Positions 11,260 through 22,620 of a stretch of 64,000 bases of DNA are shown one piece after another. This DNA comes from Oncomelania hupensis (Eukaryota > Mollusca > Gastropoda > Littorinimorpha > Pomatiopsidae). A program made the position numbers and the translations under genes. The notes beneath the pieces are model-generated. The model was not told the origin of the DNA and ran no database searches. It saw only the letters and a list, made by a program, of their open reading frames with translations. Every line of letters begins with the position of its first letter. Position 1 is the first letter of the stretch. Location: positions 58,419,676 to 58,483,675 of the forward strand of contig CM072516.1 in assembly GCA_036898135.1 (NCBI GenBank), given 5' to 3'.

Positions 11260-12200
11260 ACGCGAGCAGCGCCAGGGGTAATCGTCCGCTTGCGACAATA
11301 TTTTTAAAGATATGTGATGCTCAAGTTTTACCAGTACTCATGTACGGAGCAGAAATTTTGGGACTTCAACAATTTGCTAGTTTGGAAAAGGTCCACCTTT
11401 GTGCTTGCAACAGATTTTTGCATGTCGGTCAACAAACGCCGAACAAATTGATTTTCGGAGATCTGGGAAGATATCCTTTGTATAATACTTCAGCAGTTAG
11501 GTGTGTGAAATATTGGATAAAGCTAATGGGGTTACCCCGGGAAAGACTTCCAAAGAAGGCATATATTATGTTAGATTAAATGTGTGATGCAGGCAAGAAA
11601 ACTTGGGTGTACCACCTTAAGAACCTCATGTTTGATGATGGGCTCGCAGACGCTTGGACTCAACCGAGTGTTGGAGATATTCCTGCCTTTATTAATTTAT
11701 TTCGTCAAAGGTTAATTGGCCGCTTCAAACAGTATTGGAGCGTTGTCTTAACAACAAGCGACAGATTTGACTTTTATGCATCATTTAAAAGGGTTTTTTA
11801 AAGCTGAATCTTATTTTGATTATCCCCAGTTAAGATGTTTCAGAGACGCCTACACTCAATTACTTTGTGGTATCTCACCCATTAACACTCATAGGAAGTG
11901 TTACAGGACAGAGGCATCTGTCAAGCAGTTTTTCTGTCCTGTGTGCGAGGAGCGTCCCGAAGATGAGATTCATATTTTATTTCAATGTAATGCCTATGAT
12001 GAACTCAGAGACGATGTCCAAATACTGAAAACGCTGATCCAAGAAGACAACCATGATGCATCAGTTGAATTATCCATAAATTGAATTGTCTCGTTATTTG
12101 TATAAAGTTTACAGAAGAAAGAACGAAAAAGGATTGAATGGTGATTAAAAATAGTGTGAATGCTTGCATGTTAATCAGCTTTACATAACATTCTCCTTAT
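11260..12200 (+). pseudogene. LINE reverse transcriptase C-terminal fragment, broken
   Basis: Translations include FLKICDAQVLPVLMYGAEIL, EKVHLCACNRFLHV, PNKLIFGDLGRYPLY and, in another frame, FFCPVCEERPEDEIHILFQC (a CxxC...H...C finger). This order, a thumb-like 'VLPVLLYGAE' block, then 'GELGRYPL', then a zinc finger, is a common LINE C-terminus in invertebrates. A TAA at 11577-11579 and a frameshift near 11770-11800 break it. The catalytic RT domain is absent. It lies in the loop of the fold-back structure. Confidence 0.75.
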
Positions 12201-12639
12201 TCTATATACAACCCAGATTTTTATTACATTATGTTTGCTGTTTTGTATTTTCTACGTTACTATTCCATAAAAAATAAAGGAGCGAATGTGTGAAATGAAC
12301 ATATAAGCAAAGTGATCGTGCCTAACGCCAAGTCTTTTTCTCTGTAAATAGTCATTCGAATCGATTTTAACCGACAAAACATGCGCATTTCACGATACAA
12401 TACAATGGAGATAAACTGTGTTTCTTTAAAGAAGAGAATGAAGATAAGAGCGCAGTTTGCTTTCACGTTACAGTTTGTTATTGTTGCACACATACGTAGG
12501 ACGTTTAAACTCGATATGAATTCTAGTTGGTAAAACACTTGCTAAGAAAAGAAAATGATAAGATGATGTTGTCACAGTCGGTCTCTGAGCTCTGTCCCTG
12601 CTCCTCACCATCTCCCCCCCCCTATTCGCACGCTGGCTC

Positions 12640-14033
12640 AGCGATCGAAGCTCCGCCCCTCCGGACAGTTCCACGCGATCCTGGACTGGACCCGGGGATG
12701 AGTAAGTCAGTCTGCTCCTACATGCCCAGCCGAACACACCGCTGCCGAGGACACGTCTGCACCACGTTGCGACCCCTGAGCCTTGCCAATATTCTTGTGT
12801 TTTCAACCCGTTCCTTGGTCCAGGTAAGAGTAGTGACTTATTTCATATCATTTAGCATTCCCATCACCCGTCGATTTCCCTACATGTTCGTATGTCTTGT
12901 AGATATTTACGTCCATGTCTGTGGTTTGTCTTGATGTATTGCTTATGATATGTATTTTGCTTCATGTATCCATTGTTTGTAGTCTAATTGTTGCACTTGC
13001 CATGCTTGTATTTATACCGGTATTTCCCCCTGCCTAGATCCTTGTATAAATCCCCCATGCCCTGTTGCCCTATTATTTAGACTAAAATCCCCATTGCTTA
13101 TAATCCCCCTGCATCTTGTATTTACACCCTTTGTTTCTCCCCTGATCCTATTGTGTAAATATCCACCCCTGCTGTCCATAACCCCTTCTCAGGCGCCGAA
13201 CCTCGTATACTTTAGCGGCCGCCAGTAAATTCTCCCAAACCCCTGTAGCCATTGTTGTCACTAATAGACAGTTGGAAGACGCCGGTCAGTCTTGACCCGG
13301 CTTTCCACAATTCAAAATCTGACTGGCATGCGCACCGAATGGCGCAGCATCCAGAGCGTGTGTGCACTTCTGATGCCGAGAATGATCATTTGCAGAACGG
13401 GTCCTTGTGAGGGCTATTGCAAGACTCCACGCCGCGTGCAGCCCTTATCTTCTGGCTGTCACTGAAGACGCGTGACGCAAGACCACCGGCCAGTACACAT
13501 GCCCGGTTCCGACCCAGCTAACTGTTGCACCATCAACGCGACCTAGTGACCTGCATTGGTCCCCCCACGCGAAGCCACTTACCAAATTGCACAACCGCCA
13601 TCCAGCCACCTGAGGCAACCACCGCCTACGCACATAGCAGTTAAGTGCGCACCTTGCGCACACCACAACTCGGCGTGTATCTGAATACCCACGCTAAAGC
13701 CATCCAGCCACCCATTGCCGTATGATGATATTGGTCTATATTCGCCCCAGTGACACTTAAGTGGTTAAACCAGAATTCCTCCCAGATACCCTGGACGATA
13801 TCAGACTTTTGCTAGTTATCCAGTTTTGACCCAGCCTACTGTTTGACCTACAACCAGATAATAAATTATTGTATATTATACTCTTAGACCAGTCTTCCCT
13901 TGTTGAGCCCTTCACTAGTTAAGTCTGTACATCTCTCGTCTGTCTTTAACCTACCTACCATTCTTTAGTACTCCCAGCGTTATTCACTTGAACGTCACCG
14001 CAAGCCGGCCTAGACAAGGGAGGCGACACAGCG
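12640..14033 (-). repeat. Right arm of the inverted repeat
   Basis: Reverse complement of the left arm. The outer end is CAAGGGAGGCGACACAGCG at 14015-14033. Confidence 0.75.
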
Positions 14034-14131
14034 TATGGTATTTGTAAAATATTTTGAGACCTGATATTTCGATGCATCCCCTCCCCACTTTCCCAATTTG
14101 AAATGAACGTGTTGTTTATTCAATAAAGTCA

Positions 14132-14133
<2 letters not shown>

Positions 14134-14181
<48 letters not shown>
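14134..14181. repeat. (TC)n microsatellite
   Basis: 24 uninterrupted TC units. Confidence 0.95.
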
Positions 14182-14182
<1 letters not shown>

Positions 14183-15404
14183 TGTAGAAACATATACGAA
14201 ATCATCAAGCAGCGGGAACATAGGACTGAGAGAACATAAATGTATGTATCGTGGGAACACAGAGCTGCGAGGGGAATGGAGCTGGATAGGTGAATGAATA
14301 CATAGAAATGTAGAAAGGGGGAGGAAGGATTGGGGTTTGTGAATTGGGAAAATATTTCATATATTCATGATTCCCCCTCCTCCCCCCTCCCGATCCCTCT
14401 CCCCCCAATGAAAATGTATTTCACCATTTTTTATGATTCCATTATTTTATTACGTGTGTCAATGCACCTTGAGTAGCTCTTTTGTGTGTGATATGTGCGC
14501 TTTATAAATCGGTGTATTACTATTGTCTTTGAGAACAGAGGGCTCAGGGAACATACACCTGTCCCTCACTCCCCACCTTAAATGAGAATGAAACAGTTGA
14601 AAATTTGGAGCTGGGAAAACAATTGAGAGTAATAAGAACACAGAACTGTGGATACGCTGTACTAAGCTGTGTAAAACTTGGAGCCGTGGGTACACATAGA
14701 GCTGGATAAACACAGACATGCTTCCAAATCACGAATGTTTGGTTGTGTAGAAATGCGCGTGCAATACACAGAATTGCACGCTCATCTAGTAGCTGATTGG
14801 TCAAAAACTTACACGACAAACTGCGCAAGCGCAAATTACGCGCAATTGCACGTGCATTTACCTACAACTCACATTAAAACTAGGAATGGGAAATGGCCAT
14901 ATATACGTTCTATGTATAAAAAAATAAGTTTGTTTTTTTAAATAGAAATTGAAGTTATTAACAATGAAATCCTATCCAACCACCCACTCCCTTGCCTCCA
15001 ACCATCCAAATGAATGCTATAACAGATATTTTTGGAACGGAAAAAGCTTCGGAAAACCCGTGTTGCTATCGTAGGAGTTATCTTTGTTGTAGCCTTCATC
15101 TTGTTAGATCTTTGATGTTCTGAAAATACTTATTTGAGTAGCGGGGTAGGTTTTTTTCAGACCACGTTTTGATCATTTTTCTAAGGAGAATGTAATTCGG
15201 ACTGTGTGTTTAGTTATCTGGAAGTCTGGATCTATTTTCTAAGATTTAGTTTACAACACTGAACAATACGTCATAGCTGACTTTCTTCATCTATAACTCT
15301 TTAGGCCTAGATCTTCACTACAGCTTTGTTTTGTTTCTTTTCCAGTTTTTCATCGCTACGATACGCTAAGTTTTCACTGTTACTCTAAGTTGTTGTTTTT
15401 TTTT
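14182..15404. other. No gene seen; one repeat copy
   Basis: The segment 14772-14896 recurs in inverted orientation at 18361-18468; shared words include ATCTAGTAGCTGATTGG. Otherwise nothing is recognisable. The open frames on either strand have no domain features. Confidence 0.5.
14772..14896 (+). repeat. Dispersed repeat, inverted partner at 18361-18468
   Basis: The two copies share CATCTAGTAGCTGATTGGTC and ACATYAAAACTAGGAAT with scattered substitutions. They lie on both sides of the family A/MULE insertion but are not its ends. Family unknown. Confidence 0.65.
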
Positions 15405-15881
15405 ATCACTGCGAATTACATTACATTACAGTACATGATTATTGCTTTAGGTCCAGCGGACTCTTCCGAGCCAAATCAAGACCGGACAACCCCCAATCCG
15501 CATAAAAAAGTCTGCTGAAACAACCCTAGTAGTAAAACTAAAAGCTCTCCACCAGCCAGTCACTTTACAATAAAGACATCCCACGCAGGGGACGCTGAGG
15601 CTGTACTCTAATTTATCGAACTCCCGTTTACAAAAACTCAATAGAATACAAACATCATTATAAATTATGAACAAAACACATACATATAAAATGCCTACAT
15701 TGCTAAATAATAACATCATAGGAAGCCCTAGTGACCACCTGGCAGAAAGCGTCCAATATTCCCAAGCTGATCCAAGAGACCTCATACACAAATAAGGAGT
15801 CTTGTCCCGGAAGGTTTTTCAAGAAAAAAGGTAGATGACTGGTCTAGCGAAGAAGAAGATAGTATAGCAGATTGATAGAAC

Positions 15882-16053
15882 GGTGTGCCGACATTTAAAC
15901 ACACGACAGATAATCACGCGACCCTTAAACACAGACACTTATTCACGCGTCAGATAAACACAGGGACAGATAATCACTGGACAGATAAACACAGGGACAG
16001 ATAATCACTGGACAGATAAACATATGGACAGATAATCACAGCGACAGATTAAC
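15882..16053 (+). repeat. Left MULE TIR made of 15-16 bp units
   Basis: About 11 head-to-tail units of the form GACAGATAAWCACNN. The cores GATAAACAC and GATAATCAC tend to alternate. The right TIR repeats the same order in reverse complement. They may be transposase binding sites; this is inferred from position and regular spacing only. Confidence 0.8.
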
Positions 16054-16204
16054 ACTGGAATTAAAACTTGATAAATAGTATTTAATTTTGTATTGGCTGT
16101 ATTGTATTGCATAGTTGGAAAGTGAGTATAGTTCAAAGAAACCTAGTAGAAAAATCTAGTAGAGCTAGTAGAGGTCAAAGTTACAGATTTTAATTGGAAA
16201 GATA

Positions 16205-17655
16205 TTGATTTTCTGGTTACTGCTTGATATGGCGACACACGCAGATTCTGCTACTTTTGGTGTTTCCACAAAGGGACGTCCAACAGTAATACACAGAAAT
16301 TTTGAGTATGTTAAAGTGCGTGAGAATAAGAATGGGGAAATTTATTGGCGTTGTAAAATGTATCAGAGTTACAAGTGTAATGCTCATTTGAAGACATTAG
16401 AAGATCGAATCGTCAGCAACAAAGATCAAGAACACACTCATCAAGGCAACCTCTCAGCATCACTCGCTCGTCTTGCTGTCGGTCAAATGAATGAAAAGAT
16501 GGAAAAAACATCTGCAACGCCGGCTGCAGTTGTAGGAATTGTTTCTCGTCAACTGGAAAATCATGTTCTGCAAGCGTTACCGAAACGAGCAACGCTCGCG
16601 CGAAGTCTTCAACGCCACAGAAAAGCTGCACTGGCAGACAACGACGAAGGAGCTGTTTCACCTCTTCCTCCATCTGACACAAATTTCGACGTTCCACAAC
16701 GGTTTGCAGATATGATCCTGTACGACTCTGGAAGAGATGGGGACCGAGTGCTCATCTTTGGAAGCAATGATTTGCTTGATGGACTTGCACGAGAAAAGTT
16801 ATGGCTTGCAGATGGAACGTTCAAGGTTGTTCCTTCAATATTCTTCCAGCTGTACACCATCCATTCCGAACTCGTCCCTGGTAACAATCCAGTTGCAGTC
16901 TATTGTCTATTTCAGAATAAAGATCGACGGACGTACGACATCGTCCTGCAACAACTGAAATTATTAATTCCGGCGGCCAATCCAGAACGAATTCTAGTCG
17001 ACTTCGAGGCGGCTGCGATGTCAGCATTTCAGGAAGCATATCCCTGTGCAGTCATCTCTGGCTGTTATTCTCATCTCTGTCAAAGCGTGCTAAGGTAGGT
17101 GAATGAAGTTGGGATGACGCAGGCCTATGAAACTGACAACGTTGTTCGTGGAGCAGTCCGATGTATACCTGCATTAGCTCTTGTTCCTGAAGATGACGTC
17201 ACGGATGCTTTTGAGCTACTGGCAGATCACATTGGTGAAGTACACGAGCGAATGCCCGAGCTTCTGTCATATTTCGAACACACATCCGTGGACGAAGACG
17301 GGCTGGAAGACGCGACAATTACGGACCAAGTTTATTCTCTATCCAACGTTGGAATCAACATCAAGCTGCAGCTGACGGTATTGCCCGAACAACAAACTCA
17401 GTAGAGGGATGGCACTACGGTCTCCAGTCATTGTTCCAGTGTCATCATCCTACTCTCTGGACATTCTTGGATGGTATCTCGATTGATATACAGAAGCAGA
17501 AGGCGAGTTTTCTACAGGGAATATCCGGAGTCAATCAACCGCCAAGGAAGAAGTATCGTGACTTGAAGCACCGTATAGGACGTGCAGTTAATCTTTATTT
17601 AGCTGCAAACGTTCTGCAGTATTTGCGATCAATGGCTCATGTGTCTCACCAATAG
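16205..17655 (+). pseudogene. MULE transposase with FLYWCH zinc finger, disabled
   Basis: The protein would bind the TIRs and cut and join DNA with a DDE/RNase H-like fold. From the ATG at 16205, residues 30-81 form a FLYWCH-type finger: W48, C50, C58, H77 and H79. A second ATG at 16229 is an equally good start. The catalytic aspartates are D203 (LADGTFK) and D266 (LVDFEAA). The acidic third residue is the E codon at 17404 (NSVEGWH), now in another frame. Lesions are a TAG at 17096-17098 after VLR, where relatives usually have lysine, and a shift of one base near 17275-17290. The rest runs to TAG at 17653-17655. The gene fills most of the element between its TIRs. Confidence 0.88.
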
Positions 17656-17879
17656 ATAAAAAGTATATACATTACTTTTTGGGGTGTTTTCTTTATTTCC
17701 CATTAGTATTACTTGAATAATCAAAATGGAACTTTCAACACTTATAGATTATCAAGTAACTCGGAATAACATGTTATGGCTAGTATCCTCATTTTTACAT
17801 TGTTTTATAACCTTATGCTTTATTGCTTCAGAATCATTAAATGTTGTGAGTTTTAAATGTTCTTTTGTTGTGATTATAT

Positions 17880-18042
17880 GTCGTGTGTTTAAAAATCTTG
17901 TGTTAATCTGTCGCTGTGATTATCCGTCAATATGTTTATCTGTCGTGTGATTATCTATGCCTGTGTTTATCTGACGCGTGATTAAGGGTCTGTGTTTAAG
18001 GGTCGTGTGATTATCTGTCACGTGTTTAAATGTCATGGAACC
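17880..18042 (-). repeat. Right MULE TIR
   Basis: Reverse complement of the left TIR with the same unit order. Several units have drifted (GATAATCACAC, ACGGATAATCAC). Confidence 0.8.
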
Positions 18043-18180
18043 TGATAGAACAGAGCAGGAATGACAAAGATCATATGAGAAAGACAGCGACAGTGGGAAT
18101 TTAAAGCACTAAATTTCCAGAAAGTGGGGATACTATTTATACTGAAACCCCCGGCACCCCACGGGGGAAATCACTGCGAA

Positions 18181-19044
18181 GTGACACTATCTGTACATTT
18201 GTTTTTGTTCTCTTGGATACAAAGTAAAGACAGAATAGTAAATATAACTTTTTACAACATTTCATTTGGGGATTGGAGACAGGGTGGTGAGGGTTACATT
18301 GTAATTTATTTGTCAATTTATAATAATACAATTATTTTGGTACATAGAACCTATTTCCGGACATTTCCAATTCCTAGTTTTGATGTGACTCCTAGGTAAA
18401 TCCGCGTGCACTGGCGCAGGTTGGCGTGACAGTTTTCGACCAATCAGCTACTAGATGGGCGTGAAATTGACGCTTTCCGCGTTCCATAAACCCTGCCTGA
18501 CCAGCGGTTAGTCCCTGATTCTCCTTGCTGGCTACAGACTGCCCGCGTGCAATTATCAAGATGTAACTAATTACTAACGGCTGACCGGTCTTTGATCATC
18601 GAACGGGTCAAGGAAGTCTTTCACCAGTCTACTCTGTCTCAAACTCTTCCTTCCTTCCTTCCTCACCCCCACACCCTTCATCTTCTTTCCTGTCTCTATC
18701 GCTCTCAATTGTGTGTTTACCCTTTCTGCTGATCTCTGTCTCAGTCTGTCTGCATGTCTGTGTCTGTCTGTCTGTTTATCTCTTTTTGAATTTCTTATTT
18801 GTCTCTCTCTTTCTCCCTCCCGATTTTCCCCATCTATCTCTCTTTCTCTCTCTTTCTCTCGCTTACACGCATATACATCCACATGCAAACACACACCAAC
18901 AAACACACCAACAAACACTCCAACACACACAAACATACAGACACACACACAGCCATACACATATTAATTTATGTCCGTGCGATGGTGGAATGAACGAGTG
19001 CACAGAAAGACTAAACCTCGGTATATTATAATAATAATTCTTCT
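18181..19044. other. No gene seen; pyrimidine-rich and CA-rich tracts
   Basis: Inverted repeat partner at 18361-18468. TC/CTGT-rich tract at 18625-18870 and CA-rich tract at 18880-18960. Open frames are repeat translations. Confidence 0.5.
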
Positions 19045-21728
19045 CTCAAAGAGTACTCTGCGGTGGCGGCCTCGCTATCATTTACAGAAACAGTCTGTCC
19101 CGTCACCTTGGCTTCATTACAGACTTCGCTTTCACTCACTCGTCCTTTGAAGTTGTTCAACTTAGCCTGTCCGTTCCACAGCAGAACATTCACTTCATAT
19201 GAATATATCGCACCTTTCCAAGCAAGAAAAATAAATTAACTGATGCAATTTTCCACCAAGAATTTCCAGTCCTGCTTGATTATTGCAACACACTGTCAGG
19301 AACATACATAGTTCTAGGAGACATTAACTTTCACTTTGACCAACCCCAGCAACCTTCCACCGCAAAAATGATTGAACTTTTAGATCAGTTTAGTCTTTCT
19401 CAGTCAGTCACAGAACCCACCCACAGCCGTGGTCACATCATAGATTGGGTCATGCATAGGCCTCAGGATAATGTTGTTAGATCAACTTTAGTCACCCAGG
19501 AATTAACATCTGACCATTTCTGTGTCATGTGCGAACTAAGCGTCGCAGCCCCCCCTCCTCCCCCCATGTTCAGGAAGGCTCGCAGCCTGCGTACCATGGA
19601 TAGGGACGCTTTCAAGCAAGAGCTTACCACTAAAGTGACCCCAGAACTGTGCCCCACTGTGGATCAGCTGAATAGTACACTTCAGGCGGCGCTTGATCGG
19701 CATGCTCCCGTGGCCCAGAAAAAGGTCAAGGCAACTCGCTCAGCACCCTGGTACGAGTCTATTACGGACGAGCTCTCCGAGGCGAAAAAACACCGACGCA
19801 AAGCTGAGAAAAAGTGGCTCAAATCGGGTTTAGAAGTCAGCAAGCAGATTTTCGCTGCTGCAAAAAAACGGGTCACTAAAATAGTCCAGACTGCCAAAAC
19901 CCGGTACTTTAGCGACAGAATTAGCAGCAGCGAAACTTGTAAACAGTTGTTTGACATTTGCAATCAGCTAAGGGGTAAGAGCAATGCAACATCACTCCCA
20001 TCCACACATCCAGCATGTCAGCTCCCAGATGTATTTTGTAATTATTTCACACAGAAAGTGGCTGAAATAAGGGCCGCTCTTGATAGCAATGAGATCCCAC
20101 TCATTAACCCATTCTCACCTTCCCTCACCACCGCAAAGATGGAAGTTTTTCAACCAATAACAGAGCAAGAAGTCAAGAAAGTCATCTTAAGCTCAAAACC
20201 AACATCTTGCTCTCTCGACCCCATTCCTACCCCAATGTTGATAGAGAATCTTGACCCTCTACTCCCGACCATTACCCACATTATCAACGAGAGTCTGTCC
20301 TCTGGTGTTGTTCCGTCTGTGCTCAAAGCGGCTGTCATCAAACCCCTCCTTAAAAAGCCAAGTTTAGACAAAAATAATCTAAAGAACTATAGACCTGTTT
20401 CAAACCTCTCCTTCCTGTCCAAAGTCATAGAAAAAATTGTTCTCAAACAACTGTTTGCCTACCTATATGATAACGCTTTACTTTGCCCCAACCAGTCTGC
20501 CTACCGACCCTTCCACAGCACTGAGACAGCCCTCCTAAAGGTAACCAATGATCTGTTGCTTGCCTTAGATAATGGTAACGTCTCCGTTCTCACCTTATTA
20601 GACCTCTCAGCCGCCTTTGACACAGTCGACCATCACATTCTCTTTAACACTCTTCAACACTACTTTGGAATCTCTGGCTCGGTCCTGGCTTGGTTCCACT
20701 CATATCTTTCTGACAGATCACAAGCAGTCACTGTCGATGGCTGTTTCTCCAGCACAGCAGACTTGGTGTGCGGCGTGCCTCAGGGTTCCGTTTTAGGGCC
20801 GGTGTTATTCACTCTGTACACCAAGCCACTGCTTCTCCTGCTTAGAAAGCATGCTGTTGAGAGTCAGTCATTTGCAGACGACACACAACTGTATAAATCC
20901 ACCGCCCCCTCTCTCATTAATTCCACTGTTCAGACTTTGGAGAACTGCATCATAGACATTAAGTCATGGATGACACTCAACAAGCTTAAGCTTAATGATG
21001 ATAAAACCGAAGCCCTCCTCAATCACAAACACAACACCTCCTCCTCACTCTCGCCTCTCCCAACATCGCTTACAGTAGGGACAACAAACATTCAGTTCTC
21101 ATCCTCAGCAAGAAATCTCGGCTACATTCTCTCCGACGACCTGTCCCTCAACAACCACATCTCCAACGTCTGTCGCTCTGCATACACGGCCATACGCCAA
21201 ATCAGCTCCTTTCTCCACTATCTTACAGTCCCTGCCACCAAAACCCTAGTCTGCGCTCTCGTCCTTTCTCGTCTGGACTATTGCAACTCTCTCCTTGCTG
21301 GCTCCCCGAAGCACATCATTGACAAACTACAAAAGGTTCAGAACTCAGCAGCTAGACTAGTATTCCGAGCAAAGAAACGCGATCACATCACACCTCTACT
21401 ACATTCCCTTCACTGGCTTCCTGTGCAAGCACGCATAGAGTACAAACTCTCTGTTCTCTGTCACAACTTCTTCACAGATACTTGTCCTTCCTACCTTGCT
21501 GATCTACTGTCTGTCTACTCCCCTTCACGCACTTTAAGATCTTCTGCTGACACTCGCACACTCAAGGTTCCCGTCACCCGCACTAAGACATACGGCCAAC
21601 GTGCATTCGCTTACTCCGCACCTAAGCAGTGGAATTCCCTTCCCTCCCATATCCGCAACATACAATCAACACAAGCATTCAAAAAGGCCCTCAAAACCCA
21701 CCTCTTCAAACTGCATTATTCAGATTGA
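19045..21728 (+). CDS. LINE ORF2: partial endonuclease + reverse transcriptase
   Basis: It would nick target DNA and copy the element RNA into the genome. The frame is open in the endonuclease part from about 19050 (GGGLAIIYRNSL) except for one TGA at 19200-19202. From the ATG at 19368 it is open for 786 codons. Visible endonuclease motifs are LGDINFHFD just before the ATG and TSDHFCV. RT motifs: LLDLSAAFDTVDH with aspartate 412, CGVPQGSVLGPVLF, and SFADDTQLY with the catalytic DD at 504-505. The C-terminal thumb-like region includes SRLDYCNSLLAG and HSLHWLPV. The N-terminal half of the endonuclease and any ORF1 are missing, so the copy cannot be autonomous. Clade (CR1/L2 side of the Jockey group) is judged by motif resemblance. 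Confidence 0.88.
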
Positions 21729-22118
21729 TTTGTATCCCGCTGCCATTCTCTCATCTTTTGCCTATGTCTGATTCGTAAGTGTATACACGGCTGTAAATAA
21801 ATATTTATACTGTTTTTCTTCCTGGGCCTAACCGGGCATATAAATAGCTGTGAATATGTTTTGCTATTCTACCTTCTGTCTTTTTGTCATTTGTGTACAT
21901 AGTTGTAAATAGTCTATTTTTGTCTTTTTTGTAATTTATGTACATAGTTGTAAATAGTCTGTACCTTTACTGTCCCGTCTTTTGGTGTATTGTAGCAAAA
22001 GTGATGTTTCATCGAGTGCATGTATTTATATGTAATGACTATGTAAAGCGTGGTGAGTCTGGTCACAGGCTGGAGTACCCGCTATATAAAAATCCGTTAT
22101 TATTATTATTATTATTAC
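19045..22118 (+). mobile_element. CR1/L2-like LINE, 5'-truncated
   Basis: The element opens in the endonuclease domain, runs through the reverse transcriptase gene and about 390 bp of 3' UTR, and ends in an (ATT)n tail at about 22100-22118. I see no clear TSD. The 3' UTR has a near-tandem duplication of about 50 bp containing TGTACATAGTTGTAAATAGT at about 21893 and 21940. Confidence 0.88.
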
Positions 22119-22417
22119 TCTATTGCGGAGATCCACAGGCACTGAAACTCTGTTTAATTGCTTGACCAAAAGTTGACCATACGCTAGCCCCCGAAGCCCT
22201 TTATTAAGACAGATGGCTAATCAGCAATCAGTGAAAGTCTTATCAGACAGACACAAACAATCGGTCTGTAGAAGCCGATAGGCAAGCGCTCTTTGATGCC
22301 AGCGGTACTACGCTGCCACGGACCGCTCGGTTCTTAAGACAGCGTAGCTGAGACTCGCACGAGGCGTACGCTTACCTATAGCATTGGGAGGCAGACGTAA
22401 TCGTCAGCAAGTCCCAC
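22119..22417. other. No gene seen; hairpin MITE half
   Basis: Positions 22336-22366 match the left end of the hairpin family (CAGCGTAGCTGAGACTCG) but the right end is missing. Nothing else is recognised. Confidence 0.45.
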
Positions 22418-22620
22418 CGCCGTAGCTCAAGTGGTACAGCGTTCGCCTGGCACACGGATGACCCAGGTAAGGTTGGAATCCCGTGGTGGGCGATATAAAA
22501 TGTGGCCATGTTCACGGTTATCCCCGTCTGCCATATCGCCAAAGGTGGACGTAGACGTTAAACCTCAATGTTCCAGCGTCAGCGACTCTCAGCCACAAAT
22601 CTTTAAACAGGGTGTCTGCG
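22418..22620 (+). mobile_element. SINE-2 copy
   Basis: The tRNA-like head has A box GTAGCTCAAGTGG and B-box-like GGTTGGAATCCC. The body carries CCCCGTCTGCCATATCGCCA and GACGTAGACGTTAAACCTC. The body recurs inverted at 50318-50540 and, in part, at 53425-53560. No protein is coded. Confidence 0.75.

Larger units (their letters stand above)
9806..14033. mobile_element. 4.2 kb fold-back element with ~1.4 kb inverted arms
   Basis: The left arm (9806 to about 11220) and right arm (about 12640 to 14033) are reverse complements over nearly their whole length. Matches include the outer end CGCTGTGTYGCCTCCCTTG, GCGGCCGC near 10646 and 13216, and GGGTGATGGGAATGCTAAATG near 11008 against its complement near 12850. 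By eye the arms differ at roughly one base in ten. The loop (about 11221-12640) holds a decayed LINE fragment. I find no TSD and no transposase. It could be a long-TIR DNA transposon (Foldback type) or an inverted duplication. Confidence 0.75.
15882..18042 (+). mobile_element. MULE (Mutator-like) DNA transposon with TIRs and 9 bp TSD
   Basis: The element is 2161 bp. Its ends are GGTGTGCCGACATTTAAAC and, reversed, GGTTCCATGACATTTAAAC. The inverted repeats extend about 170 bp. The perfect 9 bp duplication TGATAGAAC is at 15873-15881 and 18043-18051, the length expected for Mutator-like elements. The unfilled site is seen in family A copies, for example near 2805-2815. It carries one transposase gene (16205-17655) with a premature stop and a frameshift, so this copy is not autonomous. 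Confidence 0.93.
15416..18169 (-). mobile_element. Family A copy A3, carrying a MULE
   Basis: It has a (CATTA)n tail at 15416-15428 and reads in minus orientation to about 18169. A perfect 11 bp TSD ATCACTGCGAA sits at 15405-15415 and 18170-18180. Its body is split at 15881 by the MULE; the rest continues at 18052. The TSD and tail show that the family moves by target-primed reverse transcription. Confidence 0.9.

Noticed and set aside
15882..16053. CRISPR-like or iteron array at the MULE end
   Set aside because: Mirrored exactly at the other end and bounded by a 9 bp TSD, so it is transposon TIR structure.
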